Positions 9,898 through 19,895 of a stretch of DNA of 32,867 nucleotides are shown here, piece by piece. The first letter of the stretch is position 1, and every line of letters begins with the position of its first letter. The stretch lies in the NCBI GenBank assembly GCA_032718475.1, contig JAUCBJ010007753.1, positions 1 through 32,867 on the forward strand, read 5' to 3'. A model generated the notes under the pieces. The model had not been told where the DNA came from, ran no database searches, and was given only the letters and a program-made list of their open reading frames with translations. Both the position numbers and the translations under genes were made by a program. This stretch comes from Nemertoderma westbladi (Eukaryota > Xenacoelomorpha > Nemertodermatida > Nemertodermatidae).

Positions 9898-10718
9898 TCA
9901 TAAATCTTAGCGAATGAGTCAACAATACTAATACCACGGTAATTACCGCAGTCCATGCGTGACCCACTATTCTTATAAAGCACAAACAGTTTACTGTAAC
10001 ACCATGCTGGGGGGAATCGTACATACTCAAATATTACATTGAATATTGATAACATAAAAATTAACCAAGATCCTGGAAGTTTGCATATTAACCCTAAACT
10101 ACTGCCCCAATACGCTTTATTAACCTTAATATCAGCTAGAGTATCAGCAAGCTCGCGTGGAGTAAACTTATCGTCTAGTTCCGGTATATACGGCGCCGAT
10201 TCAAACTCAGGATCGATTCCAGCGCTTAGCGGAACGGCGCTTGTGGGATTTAGTAGAGATTCAAAGTGAGCTTTAAACTGGCTAGGGGGCGGTTGGTCCT
10301 GAGCGAGATTATCGTTACCGTCGTACAGCTGGCCCTTCCAGTTTATTGCCCGCCATATCTGTTTAGGATCATTACCTTCGAGAATGGTTTCCCACCTAGT
10401 ATATTTGTTGCGTTTATCGAATCTAGTGTTGCAGCCCGGATTGCGAGCTATTCTAGAACTGGAGGCGATAAGGTTATTTAAATCCTTCAGCGCGGTATCT
10501 ACATCCTCCGGCGATAGACCGACCAGGAGCGGAGGTTCGACTTCCTCCATTACATTGTGGAACTTGACGCAATCGACGTTCGAGTGGTGTGTACTGTTCC
10601 CAAGACCAGATTTTGTTTGGTTACCTGAAACGCCCAGGAGTGCTGAGCGGTTCTTTAGGTCACTAACTGGGACCTGCAAACCGCAATCTACGTCGAGCAG
10701 TAGTGCGGCGTGGTCTGA
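9789..10718 (-). pseudogene. LINE copy B ORF2, linker and N-terminal RT
   Basis: In frame with the endonuclease; begins SDHAALLLDVDCG. RT motifs FPPAWCYSKLFVLYKNSG and CGNYRGISIVDSFAKIYD are intact. The true RT reading leaves this register between 9789 and 9897. Confidence 0.75.
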
Positions 10719-11423
10719 TCAGGTTACGGACTGGTCGACTTCCCAGCGAGAGATACAGTTTAGAATAGGCCCCTTCGCTACACCTATATCGATTTCTGAA
10801 ACCCATTTATTTCCCATCCTGTATGAAAGATTTCCTCCCAACTGTTTACCTTTGTATTCGAGATGGTTTAAAATAAGAGAATTCGTAGATTTACAGATAG
10901 CGATCACGTCCTTCCCGTGGCGGTTTACATCTCGGTCGACTATGTTTCTGTAAGGCACATCTAGGTGAGGCGAAGCGTCGCCAACTCGAGCGTTAAGATC
11001 CCCTAGAACTACAACGGATTGGCCGCCTGTCTGTAGTTGCGCCTGAAGCTGGGCGAGTTGGAACGGATCGTAGTACGGCGAGTCTAAGGGCGGAATATAG
11101 CAGCCGCTTAACAAGCAATCTGGGAGACATAGTAATTCTATAGCAATGTAGCCTTCTGTCTCGCAGTCTAATCGTTTAATCTGTGGTAGTAGGTAGTCTT
11201 TAATAAATAGAGCAACTCCTCCGCGGTTAGAGTTCTTCTTGGAAGTGTTCTGGACACCCTCGAATCCCGGTAAGTAAATCTTTGCAGCTGTCTTAGTTTC
11301 AAGAACCCAAACTAAATCAAATTGACTAAAAAATTCCAGTCGGTCACATTCTAATAGTTTGTCACAAACTCCTCTAGCATTCCACGAACATATCTGTAGA
11401 CGTCTATCATGCCCTACGCGCCG
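10719..11423 (-). pseudogene. LINE copy B ORF2, APE endonuclease domain
   Basis: Same motifs as copy A: ICSWNARGVCDKL, LETKTA, VVLGDLNARVG, SEIDIGVAK. In-frame TGA at 10719-10721 immediately before SDHAALL. In APE-type LINEs this domain nicks target DNA to prime reverse transcription. The stop separates it from the RT, as in copy A. Confidence 0.8.
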
Positions 11424-11801
11424 CTAGGCGCTCAGGACTGCGTTGAATCTGTCGATAATTACACCGTCCCGCTTCAACACTCGCTCACGATAATCCAAGT
11501 ATATTTTGCACCCCTCGTTCTGTGGCTTTTTCTTTTCCGTATATTCTCGCGCACGCAGGCGACCAATCTCCTTCCTAATACTTGGATGAACATCCTTCTT
11601 TAGATACGTGGTTTTGAATGGAGCCTCTACCTCCTTCAACTTCTTAGCGTTACTCAAAATAACGTTGCGATCCTCTCTGTTGCGGACAACAGCCAGAATG
11701 GGCCTGGGTCTATCCCTTGATCCGGAGTTCTCTTTTCCGAGACGCTGAATCGTCCATTCTCTAGCGATAGTTGCCTGTGTTATTCTTTCACCTAAACCCA
11801 T
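11424..11801 (-). pseudogene. LINE copy B ORF1, C-terminal part
   Basis: 125 codons in the -1 register, overlapping the upstream stop through ATGGGTTTAG. Carries RPILAVVRNREDRNVIL and the basic C-terminal domain. Ends with TAG at 11424-11426, after which the same frame runs on into the endonuclease. Confidence 0.75.
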
Positions 11802-12271
11802 GCTTGAATTACATCAAAGATCTTTCCCTTGTCTCCTTCTTCTCCCGAGTCGGTAGATGTTTCTTTAATCCCAGTAATAATCAGATTTCTCTCGCGTCGC
11901 TCATTGTCCACCGTTTCTATAAAACTCTGTTGGTTACGAATAATCCCTAAGGCAGAGTCCAGTTTCTCGGACAATTCCTCGACTTTCCCCTGTAACTGAT
12001 TCGATATTTGTACCTCTTTCCTCAGTTCCTGCATCTCTTGCAATATTCGGACCGCTAAGTTGTTTTCTATACCTGCACCTGTTCCGGTACTCAATCCTGA
12101 GTTGGTAAGATTGAGATCCCTACCGGTTGAGTCACGGCGTTTCTGGTCCGCGGCGCGGTATACCGCGACGAGGTTTCTCAGCTGTTCCTTGTTCATTTTT
12201 CCAACTTGGCTGCTGGATAATACACATATATCGTCAATACCTGTTAGGTTAGGATCAATATTTTGCTCCAT
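11792..12271 (-). pseudogene. LINE copy B ORF1, N-terminal part
   Basis: 159 codons, nearly identical to the copy A frame at 7555-8034: coiled coil followed by RNLIITGIKE. Ends at the same TAG. A single amino-acid difference (T5I) was noticed. Expected role of an intact ORF1p: cytoplasmic binding and packaging of the LINE RNA. Confidence 0.75.
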
Positions 12272-12467
12272 CTTCGGTATAGCTGTATTATCCGCGGTAC
12301 AGTCGTACAGCAGTACAGTCTGACAGTTTTATACAGTTATACAGTTATGATTATACAAAAACTTACTTATGCAGTAAGGTAGGCAGGTTCGATTTGTTAT
12401 TGATATATCGGTAAATTGATTGGTAAATCCTCCCCTTATTCCCCCCCCCCCCCTATATTCCCCACTA

Positions 12468-14094
12468 CATCCTCCTCCCGTCATCTACCGTTATAATTAC
12501 ATCTAATTATAATTACATTACTACCGATATAATTACATTTCATCACTTGTTATAATTTGGCCGCACTAGCTCTGTAGAGCTATGGCCTAGTCAATCTTGT
12601 ACTATGGTTTGTGCTTGCGTAAGAAAAATATAAATTAACCGTACAGATATATCCTAGTAGATATCTACCAAGTTTCAGTTCAGTATAAACAGAATGTAAA
12701 TAACAAAGTTGGGGAAGATGTTCTCTTTCAGACATTTTGCCCCCCTAGCAACAGACTGGAGAAACGCAGACTGGTCAGTGTACTTCTAAACTTATGGTCA
12801 GGTATATATCTGCAAAGTGTCAGTTAGAACAGACTGAGTGTGATGGTGCAACTGATGTAATACAGTACAGTAATACAGTTTTCTGCCTGTTGACCAGCAA
12901 TTTGGCCGAAAACGACTACGGAATAGCCCAATTTGACCACAAATACGCATTCACCAAGGGCATACAGGCATCTTGGCAGGGCATATGCGTAAAATTAGCT
13001 TCGAGGTAATGATGGTTCAAGTTCACGTGCTTATGACGATATGCATCATATAGATGTGCAAGATTGAGTCAAGATAAGCCCCCATGTGTAGAGTGACAGA
13101 CTACAGGACTGAACTGCTAGGCCTAACTCGACCTCATGCAAACAATAAACGTGTAAAATAACACCCAGAGACAGGGACAGCTGTCTGCATCGTGTTAATA
13201 CGCATCTAATGTGTCACAAAGCAAGGAATTTGAGCGAAATCTGACGACGTGTATCGATGGACATACATACATACAAACTGAGCAGATTTATATATATTGT
13301 AAAATATTACAGTTAAATTTATTTAGTAACACTATATCGTTCCTTAGTGTTGGTCTTTTTGTTAACTCCAAGAAGACTACAATTTTGATAGTTTAATTCG
13401 AGCTTTTATTAAAGAATTAATCAATAAAAAAAATATCAAGTTAAGAATATAATGTTGTACTATACGAGAAAAAAACGTTGACTTTTTTCCCATATCATTC
13501 ATTATATATTAAAAAATTAATTAATTAAAAAATTAATGATTTTGTTTATATGTTTTAACATCCATAGGTTGTATAAATTATTAAGTAATTTAAACAAGAC
13601 TTAGGATGATCCAACTCTATAGCAAATGGAGCGGAAAAAGTGAATTCACCACAAAGGGGAATTTGGTATAGAAGTTGAATCATCGTATCTTTAAATTCAT
13701 ATTAATGATATTGATGTACAGTATTCATTTCATGACCCATATATTATTATTTACATAGAGATGACAGCTGATGGAGAACAATTTGTCACCTTATCGAGTT
13801 GCAAGGTATATTGCTGCAATGACAAGGACAACTGTAACCACGCAACCAACGTCGCTCTCTCATTTGCTCTCGCTATGGCAACCACTGCTGTAGTTATAAT
13901 ATTTTAATACTATGTTACCAGATGTGTACATACAGTAGGGCTTGTGTGTGTTTAGTTACATATAACCAATAAGTTCATAAAACTTCATAGATTAGCCATA
14001 ATGACAATAATGCTTTACTTTGCATTTTACCTTATACAATATTAATATCCTTTAATTTACTATAATTTCTTTTTTAATATCCTATAATTTACTT
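12468..14094. other. AT-rich non-coding stretch
   Basis: No gene supported. Contains ATAATTACAT repeats (12492-12540), a palindrome TAGCTCTGTAGAGCTA near 12567, (ACAT)n near 13260, and long AT tracts 13400-13560. Short ORFs at 12794-13009 and 13211-13396 show no recognisable family. Confidence 0.6.
13345..13395 (+). mobile_element. Small RTE-type LINE fragment
   Basis: About 50 bp containing GTGTTGGTCTTTTTGTTAA followed by TCCAAGAAGAC resembles the start of the RTE segment seen on the minus strand at 30935-30890. Too short for more than a homology note. Confidence 0.45.
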
Positions 14095-15340
14095 GTTTGC
14101 ATTGTATTATGTTTTAGGCGAGTCAATCTAGCATAAAGCACAAAAGTAATTCGCAACTATCCACACTAACTGAGTAATATTTGGCCAGCTGCAGTTCGTT
14201 CAGGATAGAGTTCAAAACTTGTTCTGAGAGCAGTGGAATGAATTCTTCACAAATTGAAGTCAATCGGTATGATGGAATTCTTCGACCAGCATTTCCATAT
14301 TTCGCTATATTATGTTCAGCAAGAAAGGCGTCATGTCATGCTTCACCAGTAAATCCAACACACCCTGTAATTTCATTGTGTGGAAAGACTTCCTCATCAC
14401 CTCTAAAAGGAAGACCTCGCTCTGCCAGAAATAGTTCGACATTAACAACTCTCCACAAATCCTCCTGCCAAAAGTTATTTTCAGAGAGAAATTGATTTTC
14501 AAGAATGGTGCCAAACTCTTGCTTCTTTGTGTACAGAATGTAAACATCGAGTCTCTGTGCTCCTGAGATTTATCATGCTATGAGATGGCCCATCTTGCAT
14601 TGTCAAACTTGCATTTTTCAACCAGCCAGTTGAGCTCCTGAATTCGTAAATAAGTGGCAAATGAAGCAAAAAACGCAGCTTGCAGAAGGCGAAAAAATAC
14701 GCCATTCTCTTTCAACGATTTCAGCATTGTGGTTCTTCCATAGAAATAGCGAGTGTTCAGATAGTGCTTATGTTCTTTATATAGCCGCTTTGTGGTGTGG
14801 TATTATTTGCAACGATTTTGACAATTCATAGGTCCATTTTTATCCAAAAGTTTCGTAAAATTTTCATATCAAACAATATGGGATTATTGATAAAAGTGGG
14901 CTTGGACATGGTTGCTAGTTCTAGTTCTTCCATATTTTCATTAACTTCAGCACCAGAAACTCCTCCCATTTCATTTGCAACGAAGTGAGCAGCAATTGTA
15001 GACCTTGGACTCGGGGAGCATTCACGACCAGCAACTTCAGAACTGTAGGCGGACTGCCTGCTACTGTAGGCAGAGTCAGTATTTGAGATCGAAAAATAGT
15101 TATCAATTTTGAGGGTTTTCGCCTTTTTCCGCTATCATCACGTTTAGTTTTCGCAGCACTTTTCTGTGATCTGACTGATAATTGCGTCCAGACATTTTGT
15201 TCGCCAACTTGGTAATAAATAAAGTAAGTAGAAATTGGAAGGGTATAACTACAAGACAACGATTAAAAAAAAGACAAATAGTGACAGAAAGTGAGACAGA
15301 GACGAGGCACTGGATACTTGGCACTGGTTCTGGTTTTCTC
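14095..15340 (-). pseudogene. hAT-superfamily transposase remnant (ZMYM1/DUF4371-like)
   Basis: Pieces in three registers on the minus strand line up in the order expected for ZMYM1-like hAT proteins. N-terminal MSGRNYQSDHRK (starts 15222); a TTF-type zinc-finger-like part ending DKSQEHRDSMFTF with AKSLAPFL-like sequence; then WQEDLWRVVNVELFLAERG and GLPFRGDEEVFPHNE; then KYGNAGRRIPSYRLTSICEEF, read across a frameshift after a TGA; then LNELQLAKYYSVSVDS, which holds the first catalytic Asp region. Homology stops near 14140, so the rest of the DDE domain is lost. Several stops and frameshifts mean no function. I did not identify terminal inverted repeats. Confidence 0.75.
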
Positions 15341-15901
15341 TAAAAGTATAAAACTTCCACTTTCAGACAACGCATATGTAAAGGGGGTCGTTGAGGTTTG
15401 TTACTATGAATAATAAAATGTAGTTGGAATTTCATATTTCTATGTTTTTATTTCTGCATGGATACGGTCTCCAAAATATAACTTTACAATTAAACCAAAT
15501 CTTTTCTATTCTATTTATATCACTCTCTATCTATATCTAACTCTTTCCTCCTGAAATGAAAGTTCCATGCAGTAGTTATTGTAAAGTACTGGTTTACTAT
15601 AGAATACCTGACATTAACAGAAATATGATTAATTGCCATCTACTGTATATCTGTACATCTGTTTTGCTAATGAAATAAGCATGCAGTATCTTATGTAAAT
15701 AAAGTGTATTTTTTTTTATAGCAAGTTAGGTAAAATGTCACAAGCTCAACTAATTCATTCCTTCACTAAAGTTAATTTGATGATAAAACTATTTGTAAGC
15801 TTCCATGCACTAGTCAGCATGTACTACACATTTACTATCTACTAAGAGTACATGTAGCGGTACCTGTTGTTTTCTTTAAAAGTATAAAACTTTCACTTTC
15901 A
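15337..15901. repeat. Duplicated 27-bp block flanking a 500-bp spacer
   Basis: TAAAAGTATAAAACTTCCAC at about 15341 recurs as TAAAAGTATAAAACTTTCAC near 15876, each followed by TTTCA, with TTTCT upstream of both. The spacer (15368-15870) is AT-rich without a gene. GGGGGCCCC occurs twice just after the second copy (15913-15940). Confidence 0.6.
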
Positions 15902-15959
15902 ATTTCAAAAATTTGGGGGCCCCTAAAGTTCGGGGGCCCCAAGATTCAGGGACCAGGAT

Positions 15960-17250
15960 GCAGCCTTAACTGCATCCTTGGCTGTCCTCGTGTGCCCGAG
16001 TCGGCGGGACTCATGCTGTGCCTTAGAGAGGTCATTTTGGGACTTTCGAGTTCTGTGGTCAGTTTAGGGGGCCTTTTTCCTGTTTCGAGGGTACACAGGA
16101 ACTGTTTCTACAACTGCTAACATAACTGCTTCTGTGAAGGCCGTATAGCCCTCGCAGTGATCTGTTGCCTCAGATGCGAGAACATTGTGTACCTGTTGTT
16201 CAGATTTAGTAGTGTGAAGCTGGATCTCACACTGGGTTGATGCATCAGAGGACCGATGCATCAGATGCATCAGAGGATCTGCCTTGGTAAGGCAGATTTC
16301 GTAGTTCTGCTATCGCAGATACCTTACCTTGGTCTCAATAAGGTGGTGATCACTGGAGAAGGGTCTAAGTGTAAATGCACTACAGTCTTGTACAGAGCTC
16401 CTGCTGTATTTCCTATGAAACAGAATGTGGTCTATCTAGGACTGGTTCCACTGGTTTCAGTGTGAGCCCATAGCTTTTCAGTATGCTTCTTGAACTGAGT
16501 TCGAGCCAAAAACAGTCCATTTCCCGAGGATGGCAGGAGAGGCTGGCTCTCAAACTAAGTCTGATCTCTGCAGTCACGATTCTGCGGTCCGAACCAATTT
16601 GGGCGAACGAGCTGTATAATGTACCGTTATTATATGACGTATAATTGATTTAATATTATGTGCCATTAAAGGATGTGTATAACCTCAACACTACCGTGAT
16701 TAATTAACTCCGTGATTAATTACATTATATTTATACACTGTTTGCTTTTTTAAGTTAGGTATGGTTAACCCTTCAGCTTTCTATGTGTAACCATACTGCA
16801 CATCATGAGATATATACCAGATACATTTTGTCGTGCATTTTAATTATGTTTATCTAGAGATTAATTACAGTAACTGAACGATGATATAAAATATGCAGAT
16901 AAAATACTTATTGAATTTCCTCATTTTTTTCATATTATTGTTGTTTCCCCAATCTTATACTGTCCTCAAAACCCAACATATAACTCGCTGTTAATCATGC
17001 TGTTTCTCCACTTTTTGTTTATAAGGATGTAATCCAGCTGTGCTTTGGATCAATTAGGGTATTGAAAGTTGTTGGTATCAATTCACATTCTTCCATTTGT
17101 TCTAAGAGTAAGCACCCATTTCTGTTCGAACTGGTGTGTATCAGTGTAACCCTTGATGTCTTCTGGGCCAATTTGCACATTCAGGTCACCAGCAATAACT
17201 GTAACATTTTGTTTCGGAATGTCCTTTACAAGTCCAGTCGGATCTCCATA
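15960..17250 (-). mobile_element. APE-type LINE fragment (endonuclease and linker), interrupted by a solo LTR
   Basis: Minus-strand pieces read in LINE ORF2 order. LVKDIPKQNVTVIAGDLNV then QIGPED (17240-17160) is the APE Asp/Asn motif. AQLDYILINKKWRNSMINS (17025-16985) follows after a short internal deletion and frame change. SSFAQIGSDRRIVTAEIRL, then SLRAS (16614 to about 16540), carries the SDH motif mutated to SDR. Finally SEATDHCEGYTAFTEAV and basic PRNRKKAP (about 16170-16065) match the linker before the RT. No RT remains. The solo LTR at 16620-16978 splits SELY from SSF. Confidence 0.75.
16620..16978. mobile_element. Solo LTR, 359 bp, with perfect 5-bp target duplications
   Basis: Begins TGTACCGTTATT and ends AAACCCAACA (TG...CA). 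It is flanked by TATAA at 16615-16619 and TATAA at 16979-16983. Removing the block plus one TATAA restores the interrupted LINE endonuclease reading (SELY joined to SSFAQIGSD), which confirms the insertion. No ORF or internal element sequence is present, so it is most simply a solo LTR left by LTR-LTR recombination. Orientation is not determined. Confidence 0.8.
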
Positions 17251-17906
17251 TTATGTATATATGTTTTGTTATATATTTTGTTGCCCATATATTGTTGGCT
17301 AAACTTGAGCGTGTTTATTAAATATCAGTCCATAATAATGTAGTTATTACTTATAGCAATCTTGGCAATGCAATTATACAATCAATAAGTTACTTAGTTA
17401 TTCCTAGTATCAATCCATTGTGTACCTGTACCAATAACCAACTAGAGTAATTAATATACTAGTACTAGGCTCATGATAATTACATATTACTAATGCTATG
17501 AAAACGTGTCCTGTTAATTTGAATAATTATTATTTTGATTTTTTTTACTAAATTATTAGATGATACTATATCCTAAACTGTTTATATTTTAGTTTATGTT
17601 TTATTAAGTTGACAATTATCAATTAACTTAATTAATTATCAATTCATAATAAAATTAATAAAATTAAAATAAATCAATTAATTTAATTTTGCGAAATTCT
17701 GAGAATTTCATTGTCAATTTGATTGCGGTACTGATTTTTTCCCAAGGGTAATTCATGGTTGGTTTAAAAAAAAAGACTCATTATTATTTATTAATTAAGA
17801 GATTAAAATTGTATATACAATTAAATATATAGCTGCACCAACCCAACATCCCACCACCAATCAGAACAATACAATTAAGACAAACCAATTAAACATACAA
17901 TTAAAA
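17251..17906. other. AT-rich non-coding stretch
   Basis: Very AT-rich with AATTAATT-type palindromes (17600-17690). An ORF at 17062-17343 is only the antisense of the LINE endonuclease fragment plus this sequence. Nothing else seen. Confidence 0.6.
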
Positions 17907-17965
17907 ATGGTGCACCGTGGATTAATACCGGTCTGCGAGGTCATTCCCCCGCAGACCCGCACCAT
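17907..17965 (-). promoter_or_regulatory. Nested stem structure in 3' UTR of the retroelement
   Basis: An outer stem pairs ATGGTGC (17907-17913) with GCACCAT (17959-17965). An inner hairpin pairs GGTCTGCG (17930-17937) with CGCAGACC (17950-17957). It lies about 100 bp past the ORF stop, at the GC-to-AT boundary where the element appears to end. Structured 3' UTRs are recognised by the RT in R2-type elements; here that is inference. Confidence 0.45.
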
Positions 17966-18068
17966 CTCCAAAGCCCAGCACCCTCCAGGGACGCCGGCCA
18001 CCAAGCAGACAGAGGGAGTTAGAGCGGAGGAGCGCGAACTGAAGCCGCCTCCGAACTCCTCCGAGAAT

Positions 18069-18645
18069 TCAGGCTAGGCCACGTTCCCGCATCCCCTGCC
18101 TCCGAGCCACAAGGGTCTCAGCGAGGTGGCTGATGAAGATATCAGTCTCCTTGCACCACACCCCGTCGGTGGTTCCGACAAGGGGAGTGAAGGAGAACCT
18201 TCTGTCTTCGCACACCGCGCTGTAGTGCACCTTCTTGGTTCGGACTCTCTGCTCGAGGACAGAGTCTAAGGACTGGTGAGCATATGAGGGGGCGTCAGAG
18301 TTTACAATCGCGATATTGAACGACGCCACCCTCTGCTCAGTCCAGACTCCCCTCGCCAGGAGATCAGCCCTAACTCCCCCCACCTCGTGGCCCCTTCTGT
18401 CCAGGTAGCCAGTGTACAGTGTGATTTCACGCTGTACACATGAACCACCAAAGGCAGAAGCGATGAGGTCCCCAAAAACCTCACGGACCTCATAGTGCCG
18501 CTTTATGATCAGGCCACCCGACTTACAGTTCAGTGCGTGGGTTGTCGAAAACGGCTCCCCACACCCCTCACACTTCGCCGGGAGGCCGGGCAGCGTGAGG
18601 TCGTACCTCAGCGCGAGGTTGTCGTGGAACACCTCCCTCCAGGGC
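18069..18645 (-). pseudogene. Retroelement C terminus: CCHC motif and nuclease-like domain
   Basis: Meaningful reading starts near VFHDNLALRYDLTLPGLPA, then CEGCGEPFSTTHALNC (C-x2-C-x7-H-x3-C), then GGLIIKRHYEVREVFGDLI, then VRADLLARGVW...ASFNIAIVNS...RTKKVHYSAV. The Asp of VRADL, and positions in FNIAIV and the KK pair, fit a PD-(D/E)xK nuclease arrangement; an Asn stands where related copies (from memory) have Asp (FVDVRV), so it may be catalytically dead. Ends at a stop at 18069. In R2-type elements this module cleaves the target DNA. Confidence 0.6.
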
Positions 18646-19495
18646 CAGGTTGGTGTTATCCACCACGGAGGGCTGCGCCGACAGCCATCCACCCGTCTTG
18701 TGGGACACCGTACGGTCCACAGTACAGCGCCTTTCTGCGGGGACGGATTGGACGGCGGACTCCATCGCTGCCTTATAGGCAGCGTCCTGGGCGACGCGAC
18801 TAGTAGCCAATGCGGAGGCGAGACAGGCGGAGTGGTCAGCAACGTTGAGGGGGCTGCCTGTCGTCAGCGCCTCGACCACCCCAACGGTCCCAGATAGAGA
18901 CGCCTCCCTAACGTGACGCCTCCGCATCAGGGGGTCCCGGATCCCGATCCCCCCATGGTGGACATGGAGGAGGACCAGCTCCTCGTCCACAGTTCCAGGG
19001 GAAGTCCCAAAGAGGGCCGGGATGAAGCGACGCAACAGTTCAGTGCGGATCGGCGCCAGATCATCATCCCTAGTCTCCACCACCCGAAGCAGGTAGTCCC
19101 ACTCCGCCTGGACGCAGTGGGACATACCGGTATGGGCGGTCTGTGGGTACTCCGCAGCCACCTCGGAGAGCTGAGCGATACTTGTAACCCACCCCGCCAC
19201 CTTCTCCGCTATGAACTCCCGCAGTCCCCAGGAGTCCCCCATGTAACCGCTGAGGAAACGGTGGCCGGATACGATCCGGACTCCTGAATCCCCGAACACC
19301 TCTGTCGCCCTCCTCTCAAACTCTGGTTTCACAACCAGGTAGCTCTTCGTGGACTCGGGTTTGTAGCCAACTCGGGGTCCACGGTGGCACAGCTCCTCCC
19401 ACCATTCCCACACTCCAGCGACGGACTCCGCTGATGAGGCGTCATCTGCGTACCAGCACTGCTTTTGCCAGCAGGTGGTACTTCCGGCTGCCGGA
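18568..19495 (-). pseudogene. Retroelement RT: YADD, palm and thumb region
   Basis: Frame reads QCWYADDASSAESVAGVW, with Tyr-Ala-Asp-Asp at 19441-19452, then ELCHRGPRVGYKPESTKSYL, GHRFLSGYMG and AEWDYLLRVVETRDDDLAPI. This is the order of RT motifs after the catalytic Asp pair, followed by a thumb-like region. Upstream blocks with the first Asp and the GxxQG motif are absent; the deletion joint is about 19470-19495. Downstream, the register changes near 18635, so the last 20 or so codons are out of frame. Confidence 0.7.
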
Positions 19496-19895
19496 TCGCT
19501 GGGGGGCGGGTCTCGGGGTGGCGGTTCTCTGGGTGGCGGGTCTCTGGGTTGTGGGTTGCGGGGTGGCGGGTCGCAGGGTGGTGGGTCGCAGAGTGGCGGG
19601 TCGCCGGGTAGGGGGTCGCCGGATCTCCCCCCACGGAGTTGGCGAGGCGTCGAGCCAAGCCGGCGACGGCCTCGCAGAGGCGGGAGCTGTGCGCCTCATA
19701 GCGGGTGAGGAGCGCACTCCACAGTTCAGCGTCACCACCAATGGGCCCGGCGCTACCACTCAGGAAACGAGAGACCTTCAAGGCGAGTTGCCCCGTAATG
19801 TCCACCGCTTCGAAGGTATCATAAACTCGTCGCACGGGTCGAGCACCTCTGGCGAGACGTCCAGCTGAGGCGGATGTTTCGCGGCGAGGCATCAT
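19329..19895 (-). pseudogene. Retroelement N-terminal region, second frame with Pro/His repeats
   Basis: 188 codons. Residues 1-95 are helical (VYDTFEAVDITGQLALKVSRF, LWSALLTRYEAHSSRLCEAV), followed by eight five-residue repeats of the ATRHP/ETRHP type encoded by the 15-bp minisatellite. After that the frame leaves the RT register, so its last 60 codons are not meaningful. Confidence 0.45.
19505..19624 (-). repeat. 15-bp minisatellite, about 8 units
   Basis: Plus-strand units of the type GGCGGGTCTCTGGGT with substitutions (GGCGGGTCGCAGGGT, TGTGGGTTGCGGGGT and others). The 15-bp period keeps the reading frame and encodes five-residue Pro/His/Thr repeats. It sits next to the internal deletion that removed the first RT blocks. 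Confidence 0.85.

Larger units (their letters stand above)
8232..12467 (-). mobile_element. Non-LTR retrotransposon (LINE) copy B, nearly complete
   Basis: About 4.24 kb on the minus strand: 5' end GGGGAATATAG then a G13 tract, ORF1 in two pieces, ORF2 with APE endonuclease and RT, a short 3' UTR, and an (AAT)n-type tail (about 8231-8250 as TTATTATTATTA on the plus strand). The tail passes directly into the 5' end of copy A. Domain order is that of APE-type LINEs. The RT has the variant LLLMDDS in place of YADD and no RNase H domain. Clade (L2/CR1-like or related) is not settled by eye. Coding defects make autonomous activity unlikely: split ORF1, TAG between ORF1 and ORF2, TGA before SDH, RT frameshift. 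Confidence 0.9.

Noticed and set aside
11792-11801. GGGTTTA at the ORF1 junction as a -1 slippery heptamer
   Set aside because: The upstream frame reads TGG GTT TAG, so the heptamer is not in the X XXY YYZ phase needed for slippage from ORF1's first frame.
12794-13396. Small plus-strand ORFs 12794-13009 and 13211-13396
   Set aside because: Short, no motif, no splice or start context beyond chance in AT-rich DNA.
19505-19624. CRISPR-like array
   Set aside because: The units are contiguous 15-bp minisatellite repeats without spacers, inside an animal retroelement.
18495-19868. Several plus-strand ORFs over the GC-rich retroelement (18495-18803, 18505-18897, 18913-19287, 19434-19868)
   Set aside because: Antisense shadows of GC-rich coding sequence and of the 15-bp minisatellite; no domain on this strand.
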